Under the pieces are notes generated by a model that saw only the letters and a list, made by a program, of their open reading frames with translations, did no database searches and was not told the DNA's origin. A stretch of 36,174 nt of DNA from Acidobacteriota bacterium (GTDB lineage Bacteria > Acidobacteriota > Vicinamibacteria > Vicinamibacterales > UBA2999). The stretch covers positions 1 to 36,174 of the forward strand of contig JAKFXY010000046.1 in assembly GCA_021731165.1 (NCBI GenBank). The letters are read 5' to 3'. A program made the translations under genes and the position numbers. Numbering within the stretch: position 1 is the first letter of the stretch; the number at the start of each line of letters is the position of its first letter. Below are positions 1-9,232 of the stretch, in pieces.

Positions 1-1
1 G

Positions 2-397
2 GCCAACGGCGGCAACGGTGACGGCGCAAACGAAGGTGGTGATGGCGGGGCCAATGGTGGAGGCGGAGGTGGCTCGGCTAATGAAGGCGGCGGCAACGGC
101 GAAGCTGGCGACGGTAATGCCGGCGGCGAGGCCAACGGCGGCAACGGTGAGGAAAAGGCCAGCGGTGGCGATGAAGGCACGCCCGACGAGGGCGACGGGA
201 ACACGAATCTCAACGACGGGCCCTACCCGCCGCCAGGCACCGACCTCACGGACCTCGACGAATTCCCGGTCGGATTCGAGGAGGACACGCTGCCCCAGCC
301 TGTTCCAGAGCCTGGGAGCCTTCTCCTGATGGGCACCGGCGTCGTGGGTCTCCTGGCCTACCGCCGGCGCAAGCTGGCTCGACGAGCCAAGGATTAG
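2..397 (+). CDS. PEP-CTERM sorting-domain protein, Gly/Asn-rich (5' end outside window)
   Basis: The frame is open from the window edge to TAG at 395-397 and reads 131 residues with no start, so the N-terminus lies upstream. The first ~65 residues are low-complexity Gly/Asn/Glu/Asp with recurring NGG and GGNG units. An acidic, Pro-containing linker follows. The end is a classic PEP-CTERM tail: the motif VPEP at about residue 101, a hydrophobic segment (LLLMGTGVVGLLAY), then an Arg/Lys-rich cluster RRRKLARRAK. In known systems this tail is recognised by an exosortase (EpsH/XrtA type), which cleaves and sorts the protein to the cell surface or exopolysaccharide matrix. The repeat part resembles a matrix or adhesin linker; that role is inferred. 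No exosortase gene is in the window. Confidence 0.85.
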   Translation, partial: ANGGNGDGANEGGDGGANGGGGGGSANEGGGNGEAGDGNAGGEANGGNGEEKASGGDEGTPDEGDGNTNLNDGPYPPPGTDLTDLDEFPVGFEEDTLPQPVPEPGSLLLMGTGVVGLLAYRRRKLARRAKD

Positions 398-450
398 ATC
401 CCCTTCATCTCAGCGGTTCGCCCCTGGCGCTCGGCCGCGTCAAGGCGTGG

Positions 451-456
451 TATATT
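451..456 (+). promoter_or_regulatory. Possible -10 box upstream of the GGDEF gene
   Basis: TATATT stands out in the GC-rich 132-base gap between the PEP-CTERM gene and the diguanylate cyclase, about 75 bases before the GTG start. No convincing -35 hexamer is visible at the right spacing, so this is only a candidate promoter for the GGDEF-mre block. Confidence 0.25.
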
Positions 457-529
457 CGGCTCGCATAGAAGGACTTAGCGGTCCCCCTGGTCCGCCCGTC
501 CTTACAAGAACGCCCCGCCTCAGCGAGCG

Positions 530-1612
530 GTGACTATTTCCATCAAGGTTGACGTCGCTCACCGCATGGCCCGCGATGCCCGCCGCGCCGATTTCTCCGA
601 CCGCGTCAAGGCCGGTCTTCGAAACCTTCGTGCCACGATAGGACGCCGGGACGCCATTCTTGAGACAGTTCGCCAGGCTAACGCCTCACTGGATCCCCAG
701 GACGTTGGAACGTGGCTTCTCCACCAGTCGAGCCAGTGGATTCCCGCCCCGTGCTGGGTCTTGGTGACGCATGACGCCAATGGTCAATTGGCCATCCTCG
801 CTGATATCGGGCTGACCTCGGACATCAGGCCTTCCGTCTGGGCCACCGCAAACTGGGTGATACGCCACGGCACCGAGTTCTTTTCCGCCGATCTGGCAAC
901 GGATAGTCGAAAGATGCCGGGGACCATCGGCACCGTGGTGGCTTTTCCCCTGATTTGCAGGACTCGCACGGTTGCGGCGCTGGTCGGGATAGATTCCGAG
1001 CCGTCTCGGGTCGCGCCTCAGCTTGGTGCGTGCCTGCCTCTGCTGCGGGCAATCCTCGAGCCGCCGGCCGTCGCGCTCGACAACGCTCTCGCGCTGCAGA
1101 AGATGGAGGCGCTGTCGGTCACCGACGATCTCACACGGTTGTTCAACTCCCGCTATCTGAACCTGGTGCTCCGGCGGGAGACAAAGCGTGCGTTGCGTAG
1201 CGGCCGGCCACTCTCCCTGCTGTTCCTCGACCTGGACGGCTTCAAGCAGGTCAACGACACGCACGGGCATCTTGCCGGCAGCCAGGCCCTGGTCGAGGCG
1301 GCCGTCATCATCCGGGGAGCCGCCAGGGAAACAGACGTGGTGGCCCGATTCGGGGGCGATGAGTTCTCCCTCGTTCTGCCCGAGACGGGGAGTGACGGCG
1401 CTCTATTCGTGGCCGAGCGCGTTCGCGCACGCCTGGGCGAGTGGAGATTTCTGGCGTCAGAGGGTCTTTCGGTGCATTTAACGGCCTCGATCGGTGTCGC
1501 AACCCTGCCGAACGCCGCCGCATCAGCCGAAGAACTATTACGAGCGGCGGACGTCGCCATGTACCGTGTGAAAGCGGCCGGCAAAGACGGCATTCAGGTA
1601 GCGGAGGAGTAG
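530..1612 (+). CDS. GAF-like/GGDEF diguanylate cyclase
   Basis: A 360-residue predicted soluble protein that would make c-di-GMP from two GTP. Residues ~40-190 look like a GAF-type sensor domain. Residues ~195-360 form the GGDEF domain with an intact GGDEF signature at 275-279 and the substrate-binding stretch FLDLDGFKQVND. An RETD tetrad at 266-269, exactly five residues before GGDEF, is a canonical product-inhibition I-site, so an active, feedback-inhibited enzyme is expected. No membrane segment or signal peptide is seen. The GTG at 530 is the longest start; an in-frame ATG at 566 (Met13) is an alternative and neither has a strong Shine-Dalgarno. The stop lies 6 bases before the mreB start, so co-transcription with the rod-shape genes is likely. 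The ligand of the GAF-like domain cannot be read from sequence. Confidence 0.93.
   Translation: MTISIKVDVAHRMARDARRADFSDRVKAGLRNLRATIGRRDAILETVRQANASLDPQDVGTWLLHQSSQWIPAPCWVLVTHDANGQLAILADIGLTSDIRPSVWATANWVIRHGTEFFSADLATDSRKMPGTIGTVVAFPLICRTRTVAALVGIDSEPSRVAPQLGACLPLLRAILEPPAVALDNALALQKMEALSVTDDLTRLFNSRYLNLVLRRETKRALRSGRPLSLLFLDLDGFKQVNDTHGHLAGSQALVEAAVIIRGAARETDVVARFGGDEFSLVLPETGSDGALFVAERVRARLGEWRFLASEGLSVHLTASIGVATLPNAAASAEELLRAADVAMYRVKAAGKDGIQVAEE
1603..1607 (+). promoter_or_regulatory. Shine-Dalgarno deciding the TTG start of mreB
   Basis: GGAGG lies inside the last codons of the GGDEF gene, 11 bases before TTG at 1619. It supports TTG, which gives the expected MreB N-terminus, rather than a later ATG that would cut into the phosphate-1 motif region. 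Confidence 0.7.
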
Positions 1613-2646
<1,034 letters not shown>

Positions 2647-2647
<1 letters not shown>

Positions 2648-2733
2648 TAGGCGGTATGCAGTAGGCGGTAGGCAGTTCTCAGTGGGCAGTTGAAGAACCG
2701 TCTACCGCCTACTTCCTACTCCCTACTGCACTA
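2647..2733. repeat. Heptamer inverted-repeat element, copy 1 (mreB/mreC junction)
   Basis: The left arm (2647-2688) is about six head-to-tail, partly degenerate units of GTAGGCR. The right arm (2699-2733) is about five units of the complement (YGCCTAC and variants such as TTCCTAC and TCCCTAC). The arms can pair around a ~10-base centre. The first unit begins on the last base of the mreB stop codon, and the right arm ends about five bases before the mreC ATG, so the element occupies the whole intergenic gap. The same unit recurs at 18559-18624 and 19665-19697. Confidence 0.85.
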
Positions 2734-2738
2734 CTTCC

Positions 2739-3602
2739 ATGGCCCTGCTTGATATCCGCCAGCGCACCGGTTATCTCTTCGCGGCTGTGACGATCGGCCA
2801 CATCATTCTGATCTCTGCCCAGGTCAACACGCGGCGCGGCGTGCCGGTGCTCGAAGCCGTGACGTTCGGCGTGTTCGCGGAGGTGCAGCGTGGCGCGTCC
2901 GGGCTCGTTGGAGGCCTTCGAGACGGCTGGCAGCACTACTTCGCGCTGCAGCAGGTGCGTGGAGAAAACGATCGCCTCAAGCAGGAGGTCGCCAACCTCC
3001 AGATTACGCTCCAGCAGCAACGGGCGATGGCCGCGCAGTCGCGCGCTCTTCAGGCGCTGCTCGATCTGCGCTCGCAAACGGCTATCTCCACCACCGGCGC
3101 CGCCGTCATCGCCGGGGGGGCCAGCCCGGACTTTCGCACCATGACCATCGACAAGGGCACGACTGGCGGGCTGCGCCAGGACATGGCCGTCATTGCCCCG
3201 GCGGGCGTCGTGGGCCGGGTGATCATGCCGAGCGCGCTGGCGTCCAAGGTTCAGTTGCTGATCGACCGGAACGCGGCCGCGGGTGTGATGGACGAGCGTT
3301 CACGGGCGCAGGGGGTCATCGTCGGGACTGGGACGGATCGGCTGCGCATGGAGTATGTGTCCGGCACCGCGGACGTGGCCGTCGGCGACATGGTCGTGAC
3401 GTCCGGCATCGACGGCATTTACCCTAAGGGCTTTGTTGTAGGTCAGATAGAATCGGTGCAGCGTGGCGCCGGGGAATACAGCGCCATCGTTGTCCGCCCG
3501 GCGGTGGACTTTTCCGCACTGGAGGCTGTGCTCGTGGTTCTGGCGCCACCGGCTGGAGGCGCGGATGCGCCTGAGGCGCCGGCGAGCCAGGGTCCCGAGT
3601 GA
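2739..3602 (+). CDS. mreC: Rod shape-determining protein MreC
   Basis: A 287-residue bitopic inner-membrane protein of the elongasome whose periplasmic domain binds and activates PBP2. An N-terminal hydrophobic segment spans ~12-30. A Gln/Leu-rich coiled coil follows at ~65-105. The rest is the paired beta-barrel MreC domain, including DKGTTGGLRQDMAVIAPAGVVGRV and the VVTSGIDGIYPKGFVVGQI region. The C-terminal ~25 residues are Ala/Pro-rich and probably disordered. ATG at 2739 gives the expected N-terminus, but the bases before it are heptamer repeat and hold no Shine-Dalgarno. The stop overlaps the mreD GTG by four bases. Confidence 0.96.
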   Translation: MALLDIRQRTGYLFAAVTIGHIILISAQVNTRRGVPVLEAVTFGVFAEVQRGASGLVGGLRDGWQHYFALQQVRGENDRLKQEVANLQITLQQQRAMAAQSRALQALLDLRSQTAISTTGAAVIAGGASPDFRTMTIDKGTTGGLRQDMAVIAPAGVVGRVIMPSALASKVQLLIDRNAAAGVMDERSRAQGVIVGTGTDRLRMEYVSGTADVAVGDMVVTSGIDGIYPKGFVVGQIESVQRGAGEYSAIVVRPAVDFSALEAVLVVLAPPAGGADAPEAPASQGPE

Positions 3603-4105
3603 AGGCAGCCGGAATTCTCATCGCGATCGCGCTGGCGTTGGCGTTACAGACCACCCTGGCGCGGTTTCTCGTGGGCGGGACGGCCGCTGTAGACCTGGTA
3701 CTGGTTGTGGTGGTGTATGTGGCGCTGACGACAGGTCCGGGCAGCGGAATGCTTGCCGGAAGCGTCGCAGGCTTGATTCAGGACGCGCTCTCGAGCGGCA
3801 TGATCGGGATCGGCGGCCTAGCGAAATCGATTGTCGGGTTCGTGGCGGGGGTGATTGGTCAGCAGTTCATCGTCACGGCGGCATTGCCGCGACTCGTGAT
3901 GTTCCTGGCCGCGACGGCCCTGCACGCCGTGATTTTCATGGGGCTGTACGTGCTGCTCGGACTGAGGACTTTTTCCTCGCCGTGGGCGGCGGTACTGAGT
4001 CAGGCGCTCGGCAACGCCGTGATCGGCGTCGTCGGGTTCACGATCGTCGAGTCGCTGCCGGGTGTGATGGAGCGCAGGCGGATGTCGAAGCGTACGAGGC
4101 ATTGA
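3599..4105 (+). CDS. mreD: Rod shape-determining protein MreD
   Basis: A small, strongly hydrophobic protein of 168 residues with about five predicted membrane spans (roughly 5-22, 30-48, 70-90, 100-122, 133-155). It ends in a basic tail (ERRRMSKRTRH). Length, hydropathy and position between mreC and mrdA identify MreD, a membrane component of the elongasome; the family has little sequence signature of its own. It starts at GTG 3599 in a 4-base overlap (GTGA) with mreC, suggesting translational coupling. The PBP2 gene starts three bases after its stop. Confidence 0.93.
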   Translation: MKAAGILIAIALALALQTTLARFLVGGTAAVDLVLVVVVYVALTTGPGSGMLAGSVAGLIQDALSSGMIGIGGLAKSIVGFVAGVIGQQFIVTAALPRLVMFLAATALHAVIFMGLYVLLGLRTFSSPWAAVLSQALGNAVIGVVGFTIVESLPGVMERRRMSKRTRH

Positions 4106-4108
4106 GCA

Positions 4109-6037
4109 ATGGCCGAAGGTGAGGATCGTCGTCAGGTCACGGTACGGCTGGTCGCGCTGCAGGCCACGACCGTCGTGCTCTTCACGGCGCTGGCAATTGG
4201 CTTCTGGTACCTCCAGATCGTCCAGCACGCGCGTTTTGAGGAGATGGCGGAGAACAACCACCAGCGCGCCCTCGCGTTGCGTGCCCCGCGCGGCGTCCTC
4301 TTCGACCGCAACAGCAAGGTCCTCGTCGAGAACCGCCACTCCTTCACGATCTCCATCGTTCGCGAGCACACCAAGGATCTGGATCGCACCGTGCAGCTGC
4401 TCGCCGCGGTCGCGAGCCTCGACCCGCGACAGGTGAAACAGATTGTCGATCAGCACCGCGGCGAGCCGGCCTACCGCCCCATCGTCGTCGTCGAGGACGC
4501 GTCGCTGGCCCAGGTGGCGGCGATTACGGCTCGCCGGCTCGACTACGAGCTGCCAGACGTGGTGGTCGAGGAGGTTCCGACGCGCCGGTACCCGACCGAC
4601 GCGCTCGCCGCGCACCTATTCGGATACGTCGGCGAGGCGAGCGACGCACAGGTGGGCCAGGGACTGGCCTCCAGCGGTTCGATTGTCGGACAGTCAGGCG
4701 TCGAACGGGTCTACAACAAGCTGCTGATGGGTGAGGATGGCGCCAGGCGCGTCGTCGTGAATAGCGTGGGGCGCGAGATCCGCACGCTGGAGGAAGTGGC
4801 GCCGAAGGAAGGGCGCCGCGTGCAGCTCACCATCGACTATGACCTTCAGAAGGCGGCGGAGGACGGGTTCCGGAACGCGGGCTTCAATGGCGCGGCGCTC
4901 ATCATGGACCCGAACAACGGCGAGGTCCTCAGCCTCGTGAGCCTGCCGTCATATGATCCCAACGACTTTGCCGCGGGCATCGACCGCGCGACCTGGGCGG
5001 CGCTCAACACCGACAAGCTTCGGCCGCTGCAGAACCGCGTGATTCAGGGTCGCTACTCGCCCGGTTCCACGTTCAAGATCGTCGTGGCCACGGCGGCACT
5101 CGAGGAAGGGCTCGTGACGCCGGACTTCAAGGTCAACTGTTCCGGCGGCGCAAACTTCTTCGGGCGCTACTTCAAGTGCCACCTCAAGGGCGGCCACGGC
5201 GTCATGGACATGCGCCACGCGATCGAGAAGTCCTGCAACGTCTACTTCTACACGCTCGGCAATATGCTTGGCGTGGACAAGATTCACAAGTGGGCCGAGA
5301 ATCTCGGGCTGGCCGGCAAGACGGGCATCGACCTGCCGAACGAGCAGGAGAGCATCGTGCCTTCCACGGAGTGGAAGCGCCAGCGCACCGGCGAGAAGTG
5401 GTACGCCGGCGAAACGATCTCCGTGTCGATCGGCCAGGGCCAGGTGTCGGTGACGCCGGCGGGGATGGCGGCAATGATTTCGACCGTCGCCAACGGCGGC
5501 ACGCGGATCACGCCCCACGTCGTGAAGGCGATTGACGATGGCACCGGATGGAAGGACGTGCCGCCACCGGCCGTGGCGAGCCGCATCGCCTTCCGGCCGG
5601 ATACGCTCTCTGCCCTGCACGACGGCCTCTGGATGGTCGTCAACGCGGCGGGCACCGGTGCGCGGGGTCGCCTTGCCGGTCGTGATGTGTCCGGGAAGAC
5701 GGGCACCGCTCAGGTAATCTCACTTCAGGGCCGCGAGCGTGCGAGGGGCTCGGGCCAGGACCTGAGGGATCACGGATGGTTCGTATTCTTCGCGCCAAAG
5801 GACAACCCGCAGATTGCCGGCGTGATTTTCGCCGAGCACGGTGAACACGGCTACCTTGGGGCGCCGATCGCCAAGCATGTGATTGAAACGTATTTCGCGA
5901 AGAAGGAGGGGAAGCCGTTGCCGATGCTACAGCCGACGGTGCCGGCCCGGCCAGAAGCGGATCCTGATTCACCGCCCGCGATTCCACCGAGCGCACCGCC
6001 GGTGGCCAGGGTGGGAGGGACGCCCAATGGCGTCTAG
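4109..6037 (+). CDS. mrdA: Penicillin-binding protein 2 (elongasome transpeptidase)
   Basis: A class B PBP of 642 residues that cross-links peptidoglycan during lateral-wall growth as partner of RodA. It has an N-terminal anchor helix at ~13-35, a PBP dimerisation/pedestal domain at ~45-230 with RAPRGVLFDRNSKVLVEN, and a C-terminal transpeptidase domain. The active site is intact: STFK with nucleophile Ser320, SCN at 375-377 and KTG at 530-532. The last ~40 residues are a Pro-rich tail (PPAIPPSAPP), a common extra in this gene. ATG at 4109 follows mreD by three bases. The RodA gene begins 20 bases downstream. Confidence 0.97.
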   Translation: MAEGEDRRQVTVRLVALQATTVVLFTALAIGFWYLQIVQHARFEEMAENNHQRALALRAPRGVLFDRNSKVLVENRHSFTISIVREHTKDLDRTVQLLAAVASLDPRQVKQIVDQHRGEPAYRPIVVVEDASLAQVAAITARRLDYELPDVVVEEVPTRRYPTDALAAHLFGYVGEASDAQVGQGLASSGSIVGQSGVERVYNKLLMGEDGARRVVVNSVGREIRTLEEVAPKEGRRVQLTIDYDLQKAAEDGFRNAGFNGAALIMDPNNGEVLSLVSLPSYDPNDFAAGIDRATWAALNTDKLRPLQNRVIQGRYSPGSTFKIVVATAALEEGLVTPDFKVNCSGGANFFGRYFKCHLKGGHGVMDMRHAIEKSCNVYFYTLGNMLGVDKIHKWAENLGLAGKTGIDLPNEQESIVPSTEWKRQRTGEKWYAGETISVSIGQGQVSVTPAGMAAMISTVANGGTRITPHVVKAIDDGTGWKDVPPPAVASRIAFRPDTLSALHDGLWMVVNAAGTGARGRLAGRDVSGKTGTAQVISLQGRERARGSGQDLRDHGWFVFFAPKDNPQIAGVIFAEHGEHGYLGAPIAKHVIETYFAKKEGKPLPMLQPTVPARPEADPDSPPAIPPSAPPVARVGGTPNGV

Positions 6038-6057
6038 CGTAAGTCCAGGCTTGACGG

Positions 6058-7143
6058 ATGTTTGAGAGACGCCTGTATCACCACATCGACTGGGCCATGA
6101 TGGCCGCGCTGCTGGCGCTCTGCGGCATCGGCCTCGTGCAGATCTACAGCGCCACCGGCGGGGCCACTCGCGTCTACTTCACGCAGATCTACGGCATTCT
6201 CATCGGTCTCGTCGCTCTGCTCGCGACCCTGAGCATCGACTATCGGACACTGGCCGACAAGTCGCACGTCATTTATATCGGGGTTGTCGCGCTGCTCGTG
6301 TACGTTCTATTCTTCGGCGCGGTCCGGGGCGGCTCGCGGCGCTGGATTGACCTCGGGGTGTTCAATCTCCAGCCGTCTGAGTTCGCCAAGATGGCCGTGG
6401 CGCTCGTGCTCGCCAAGCTGTTTGGCGAAAGCCGGCGTGGGCCCGTCACGCGCGCCGACGTGCTGATTGCCGGTGCCCTCACCGCCGTGCCGCTCCTCAT
6501 CGTCGCGCGGCAGCCGGACCTCGGGACCGCGGTCACCATGTTGCCCGTGTTGCTCGTCATCGCATTCGTCGCCGGCATGCCCATGCGCGTGTTCGGCATC
6601 CTGGCACTCGCGGCCGTGTTGGTCGCACCGGTTGCATGGAAGTTTGCACTCAAGGACTATCAGAAGGAACGAATCTCGACATTCATGGACCCGGAACAGG
6701 ACGCCAGAGGCGCCGGGTACCAGCAGATTCAAGCCCGCATCACGGTCGGGTCCGGCGGGCTTTGGGGGAAAGGGTTCACGAAGGGTACGCAGGGTCAACT
6801 GCGCTTCCTCCCCGTGGCACATAACGACTTCATCTTTTCGGTCCTGGCCGAGGAGCAGGGATTGGTGGGCGTGCTCGTCGCGCTCGGGCTCTATCTGTTT
6901 GTCATTTTGCGTGCGATTGAGGCGGCCCGGCTTGCCAAGGACCGTCTCGGGGCGTATCTGGTCCTCGGCGTGCTGGCCAGCTTTACGTTCCAGGTTGTCT
7001 ACAACATCACGATGTCGGCCGGCCTCGCGCCGGTCAAGGGACTGACGCTTCCTCTCATGAGCTACGGCGGCTCCTCCATGATTGCCACACTGGCGGGGTT
7101 CGGCCTGATTCTCAACGTGCGGATGCGCCGCTTTACTAATTAG
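6058..7143 (+). CDS. rodA: Rod shape protein RodA (SEDS peptidoglycan polymerase)
   Basis: A polytopic inner-membrane protein of 361 residues of the SEDS family, which polymerises lipid II into glycan strands together with PBP2. About ten hydrophobic segments are visible. Typical family stretches are FNLQPSEFAKMAVALVLAKL (SEDS LQPSE motif), VARQPDLGTA, the periplasmic-loop region RFLPVAHNDFIFSVLAEE with its conserved acidic residues, and the C-terminal PLMSYGGSSM signature. ATG at 6058 lies 20 bases after mrdA. The stop TAG forms the foot of a small hairpin at 7143-7162. Fifth gene of the elongasome set. Confidence 0.97.
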   Translation: MFERRLYHHIDWAMMAALLALCGIGLVQIYSATGGATRVYFTQIYGILIGLVALLATLSIDYRTLADKSHVIYIGVVALLVYVLFFGAVRGGSRRWIDLGVFNLQPSEFAKMAVALVLAKLFGESRRGPVTRADVLIAGALTAVPLLIVARQPDLGTAVTMLPVLLVIAFVAGMPMRVFGILALAAVLVAPVAWKFALKDYQKERISTFMDPEQDARGAGYQQIQARITVGSGGLWGKGFTKGTQGQLRFLPVAHNDFIFSVLAEEQGLVGVLVALGLYLFVILRAIEAARLAKDRLGAYLVLGVLASFTFQVVYNITMSAGLAPVKGLTLPLMSYGGSSMIATLAGFGLILNVRMRRFTN

Positions 7144-7162
7144 GTGGATCCTGGGGTCCACC
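7143..7162 (+). other. Hairpin at the rodA stop / start of the rng leader
   Basis: GGTGGATC and the pairing GGTCCACC (one G-U pair) form an 8-bp stem with a 4-base loop, starting at the rodA stop. No U-run follows, so it is not a classic terminator. It opens a 138-base leader before RNase G that also holds a short GTACC/GGTAC stem (7213-7226) and GGATCC-type motifs. Confidence 0.35.
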
Positions 7163-7281
7163 ACTTACTGAGGCCGCTGCAGACATGACGGTGCTGTGCT
7201 GGATCCTGCTGACGTACCTGCTGGTACGGACGGTCGGGATCCGTCGAGCGCCTGCTGCTGGGCCAGCCGGGAGCGTCGGGC

Positions 7282-8925
7282 ATGAGCAAGGAGATGATCA
7301 TCTCCTCGAGCCCACACGAAACGCGGGTCGCGATTCTCGAGGAGGACCTCGTCGCCGAGATCTTCATCGAGCGGGAGCGGCAGCGGGGCGTCGTGGGCAA
7401 CCTTTACAAGGGCCGGGTATCCAAGGTGCTGCCCGGCATGCAGTCGGCGTTTGTTGACCTCGGTCTCGAGCGCGACGGCTTCCTCTACGTTTCCGACGTC
7501 GTTGCCACCTTCGAGGAGTTCGATCGCCTCGAAACAGACGAAGACGATTCCCCGTCGCCTTCCAATGGCGCGCCGGGCGTCGTAGGCCAACCCGTCAACG
7601 GCCCCGGCCAGCAGCGACCTGGTGGAGGCCGTGGCCGTGATCGCGACTCGTCGGCGGGCTCGGGGTCGTCCCGAGCGGCGTCGAGGGGCGAGAAGGGGCC
7701 TGAGCCGAAGATCGAAGACCTCCTGAAGGAAGGGCAGGAGATCATCGTCCAGGTGGGGAAGGAGCCGCTTGGGACGAAGGGCGCGCGCCTCACGTCGCAC
7801 GCCACGATGCCAGGCCGTTTCCTGGTCTTCATGCCGACGGTGGATCACGTCGGGGTGTCCCGCAAGATCGACTCGCGCGACGAGCGGAGTCGCCTGCGCG
7901 GGATTGTCCGCGAGTTCCGTGAGCAGCACGGATTCACCGGGGGCGTCATCATCCGGACCGCCGCGGCCGGCCGACCCAAGGAAGACATCGTGTCGGACCT
8001 GAGCTACTTTCACCGGGTCTGGACCGACATCCGCCAGAAGTCCGAGACCTCACGCGCTCCGGCAGTGGTGTACCAGGAGCAGAGCCTCGTGGCGAAGCTG
8101 CTGCGCGACCTGCTCACCGACGACTTCACGAGCATCCGTATCGACAACGCGCTGGAGTACCGCCGGGTGCTCGAGCTCGTCGAGCGAATCATGCCCTCCC
8201 TCGCCCCCAAGGTGAAGCTGTACGACAAGCCGTTCCCGATCTTCGACGAATACGGTGTTCAGGCGGAGATCGACAAGGCGCTGCGCAGCAAGGTCTGGCT
8301 GAAATCGGGCGGCTCGATTGTCATCAACCAGACCGAGGCGCTCGTGGCGATCGACGTCAACACGGGGCGCTACGTCGGGAAGAAGACGGCCGGGCGGCTC
8401 GAAGACACCATCCTCAAGACGAACATGGAGGCCGCGAAGGAGATCGTCCGGCAGATCCGTCTGCGCGACCTCGGCGGCATCATCGTGCTCGACTTCATCG
8501 ACATGGAGGACAAGAAGAACCGGCAGAAGGTGTTCCAGACGGTTGAGCAGGAGCTCCGCAAGGACCGCTCGCCGTCGAAGGCGCTGCAGGTGTCGGACTT
8601 CGGCCTCGTGATCATCACGCGCAAGCGTGTGAAACAGAGCCTGGAACGCGTGCTGACCGAGCCGTGCCCGTATTGCGCCGGGAGCGCGGTGATCAAGTCG
8701 AGCTCGACGATCTGCTACGAGATCCTCGCCGAGGTCAAGAAGATCAGCAGCGATCTGAACGGCCAGAGTCTCGTATTGCGGGTGAACCCGGACATCGCAC
8801 GGGCGCTGCGCGACGAAGAGCGCGCCGTGTTCAAGGACCTGAAGCAGTCGCTCAATCGCGAGATCGCGATTCGACCGGACGCGCAGCTCCACCACGAGCA
8901 GTTCGACCTCATGGCCATTGGATAG
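7282..8925 (+). CDS. rng: Ribonuclease G (RNase E/G family endoribonuclease)
   Basis: A 547-residue single-strand endoribonuclease for rRNA processing and mRNA turnover. Order: S1-like RNA-binding domain at ~36-180, then RNase H-like/5'-sensor region, then DNase I-like catalytic domain. The metal-binding aspartates are visible in AIDVNTGRYVGKK and IVLDFIDMED, and the zinc-link CPYC near residue 458 is present. A low-complexity Gly/Arg/Ser-rich insert of about 65 residues (~76-142) splits the S1 domain. The C-terminus is short, so this is RNase G rather than RNase E with its long scaffold tail. ATG at 7282 gives the usual MSKEMIIS-type start; the Shine-Dalgarno is weak (GGGAG). The 3' end overlaps the opposite-strand alkyltransferase gene by 17 bases. 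RNase G next to mre genes is a recurrent arrangement. Confidence 0.95.
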   Translation: MSKEMIISSSPHETRVAILEEDLVAEIFIERERQRGVVGNLYKGRVSKVLPGMQSAFVDLGLERDGFLYVSDVVATFEEFDRLETDEDDSPSPSNGAPGVVGQPVNGPGQQRPGGGRGRDRDSSAGSGSSRAASRGEKGPEPKIEDLLKEGQEIIVQVGKEPLGTKGARLTSHATMPGRFLVFMPTVDHVGVSRKIDSRDERSRLRGIVREFREQHGFTGGVIIRTAAAGRPKEDIVSDLSYFHRVWTDIRQKSETSRAPAVVYQEQSLVAKLLRDLLTDDFTSIRIDNALEYRRVLELVERIMPSLAPKVKLYDKPFPIFDEYGVQAEIDKALRSKVWLKSGGSIVINQTEALVAIDVNTGRYVGKKTAGRLEDTILKTNMEAAKEIVRQIRLRDLGGIIVLDFIDMEDKKNRQKVFQTVEQELRKDRSPSKALQVSDFGLVIITRKRVKQSLERVLTEPCPYCAGSAVIKSSSTICYEILAEVKKISSDLNGQSLVLRVNPDIARALRDEERAVFKDLKQSLNREIAIRPDAQLHHEQFDLMAIG

Positions 8926-9232
8926 CCGTTCTCTTGGGACGCCAACGGACGGCGTCGAACAGCCGTACACGTCTCGGGCCGACCTCGATTCCCTCGGCCC
9001 GAAGCAGTTCACGCTTGAGCTGCAGTTGTCCGCCGTAGCCACCAAGGCCCCCACCGGCCGCGAGTACGCGGTGGCAGGGTAAGCCGGGAACGCGGGCCTC
9101 TCTCATGATGTTGCCGACGGCTCGCGCTGCGCGCGGATTCCCCGCCAGTGCGGCGATGTCTCCGTAGGTGGCCACCCGTCCCGGCGGAATGCGCCGGACG
9201 ATCGACAGGACACGGTGGGTGAAGCTAGTCAA
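8909..9232 (-). CDS. MGMT-family DNA alkyltransferase, minimal one-domain form
   Basis: At 107 residues this covers only the C-terminal DNA-binding/active-site domain of O6-alkylguanine-DNA alkyltransferases. It reads RIPPGRVATYGDIAALAG, then NPRAARAVG with the Arg-finger region (~Arg37), then PCHRV at 52-56 with the methyl-acceptor Cys53. Alkyltransferase-like (ATL/YbaZ) proteins of this size normally carry Trp or Ala in place of this Cys, so this is either a short active methyltransferase or a Cys-containing ATL that flags lesions for nucleotide excision repair. The start is TTG at 9232, chosen because family members begin MTxF-xxRV; it lies within a TCAAGGC heptamer array and has no Shine-Dalgarno. 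It overlaps the end of rng tail to tail. Confidence 0.85.
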   Translation of the reverse strand: MTSFTHRVLSIVRRIPPGRVATYGDIAALAGNPRAARAVGNIMREARVPGLPCHRVLAAGGGLGGYGGQLQLKRELLRAEGIEVGPRRVRLFDAVRWRPKRTAIQWP

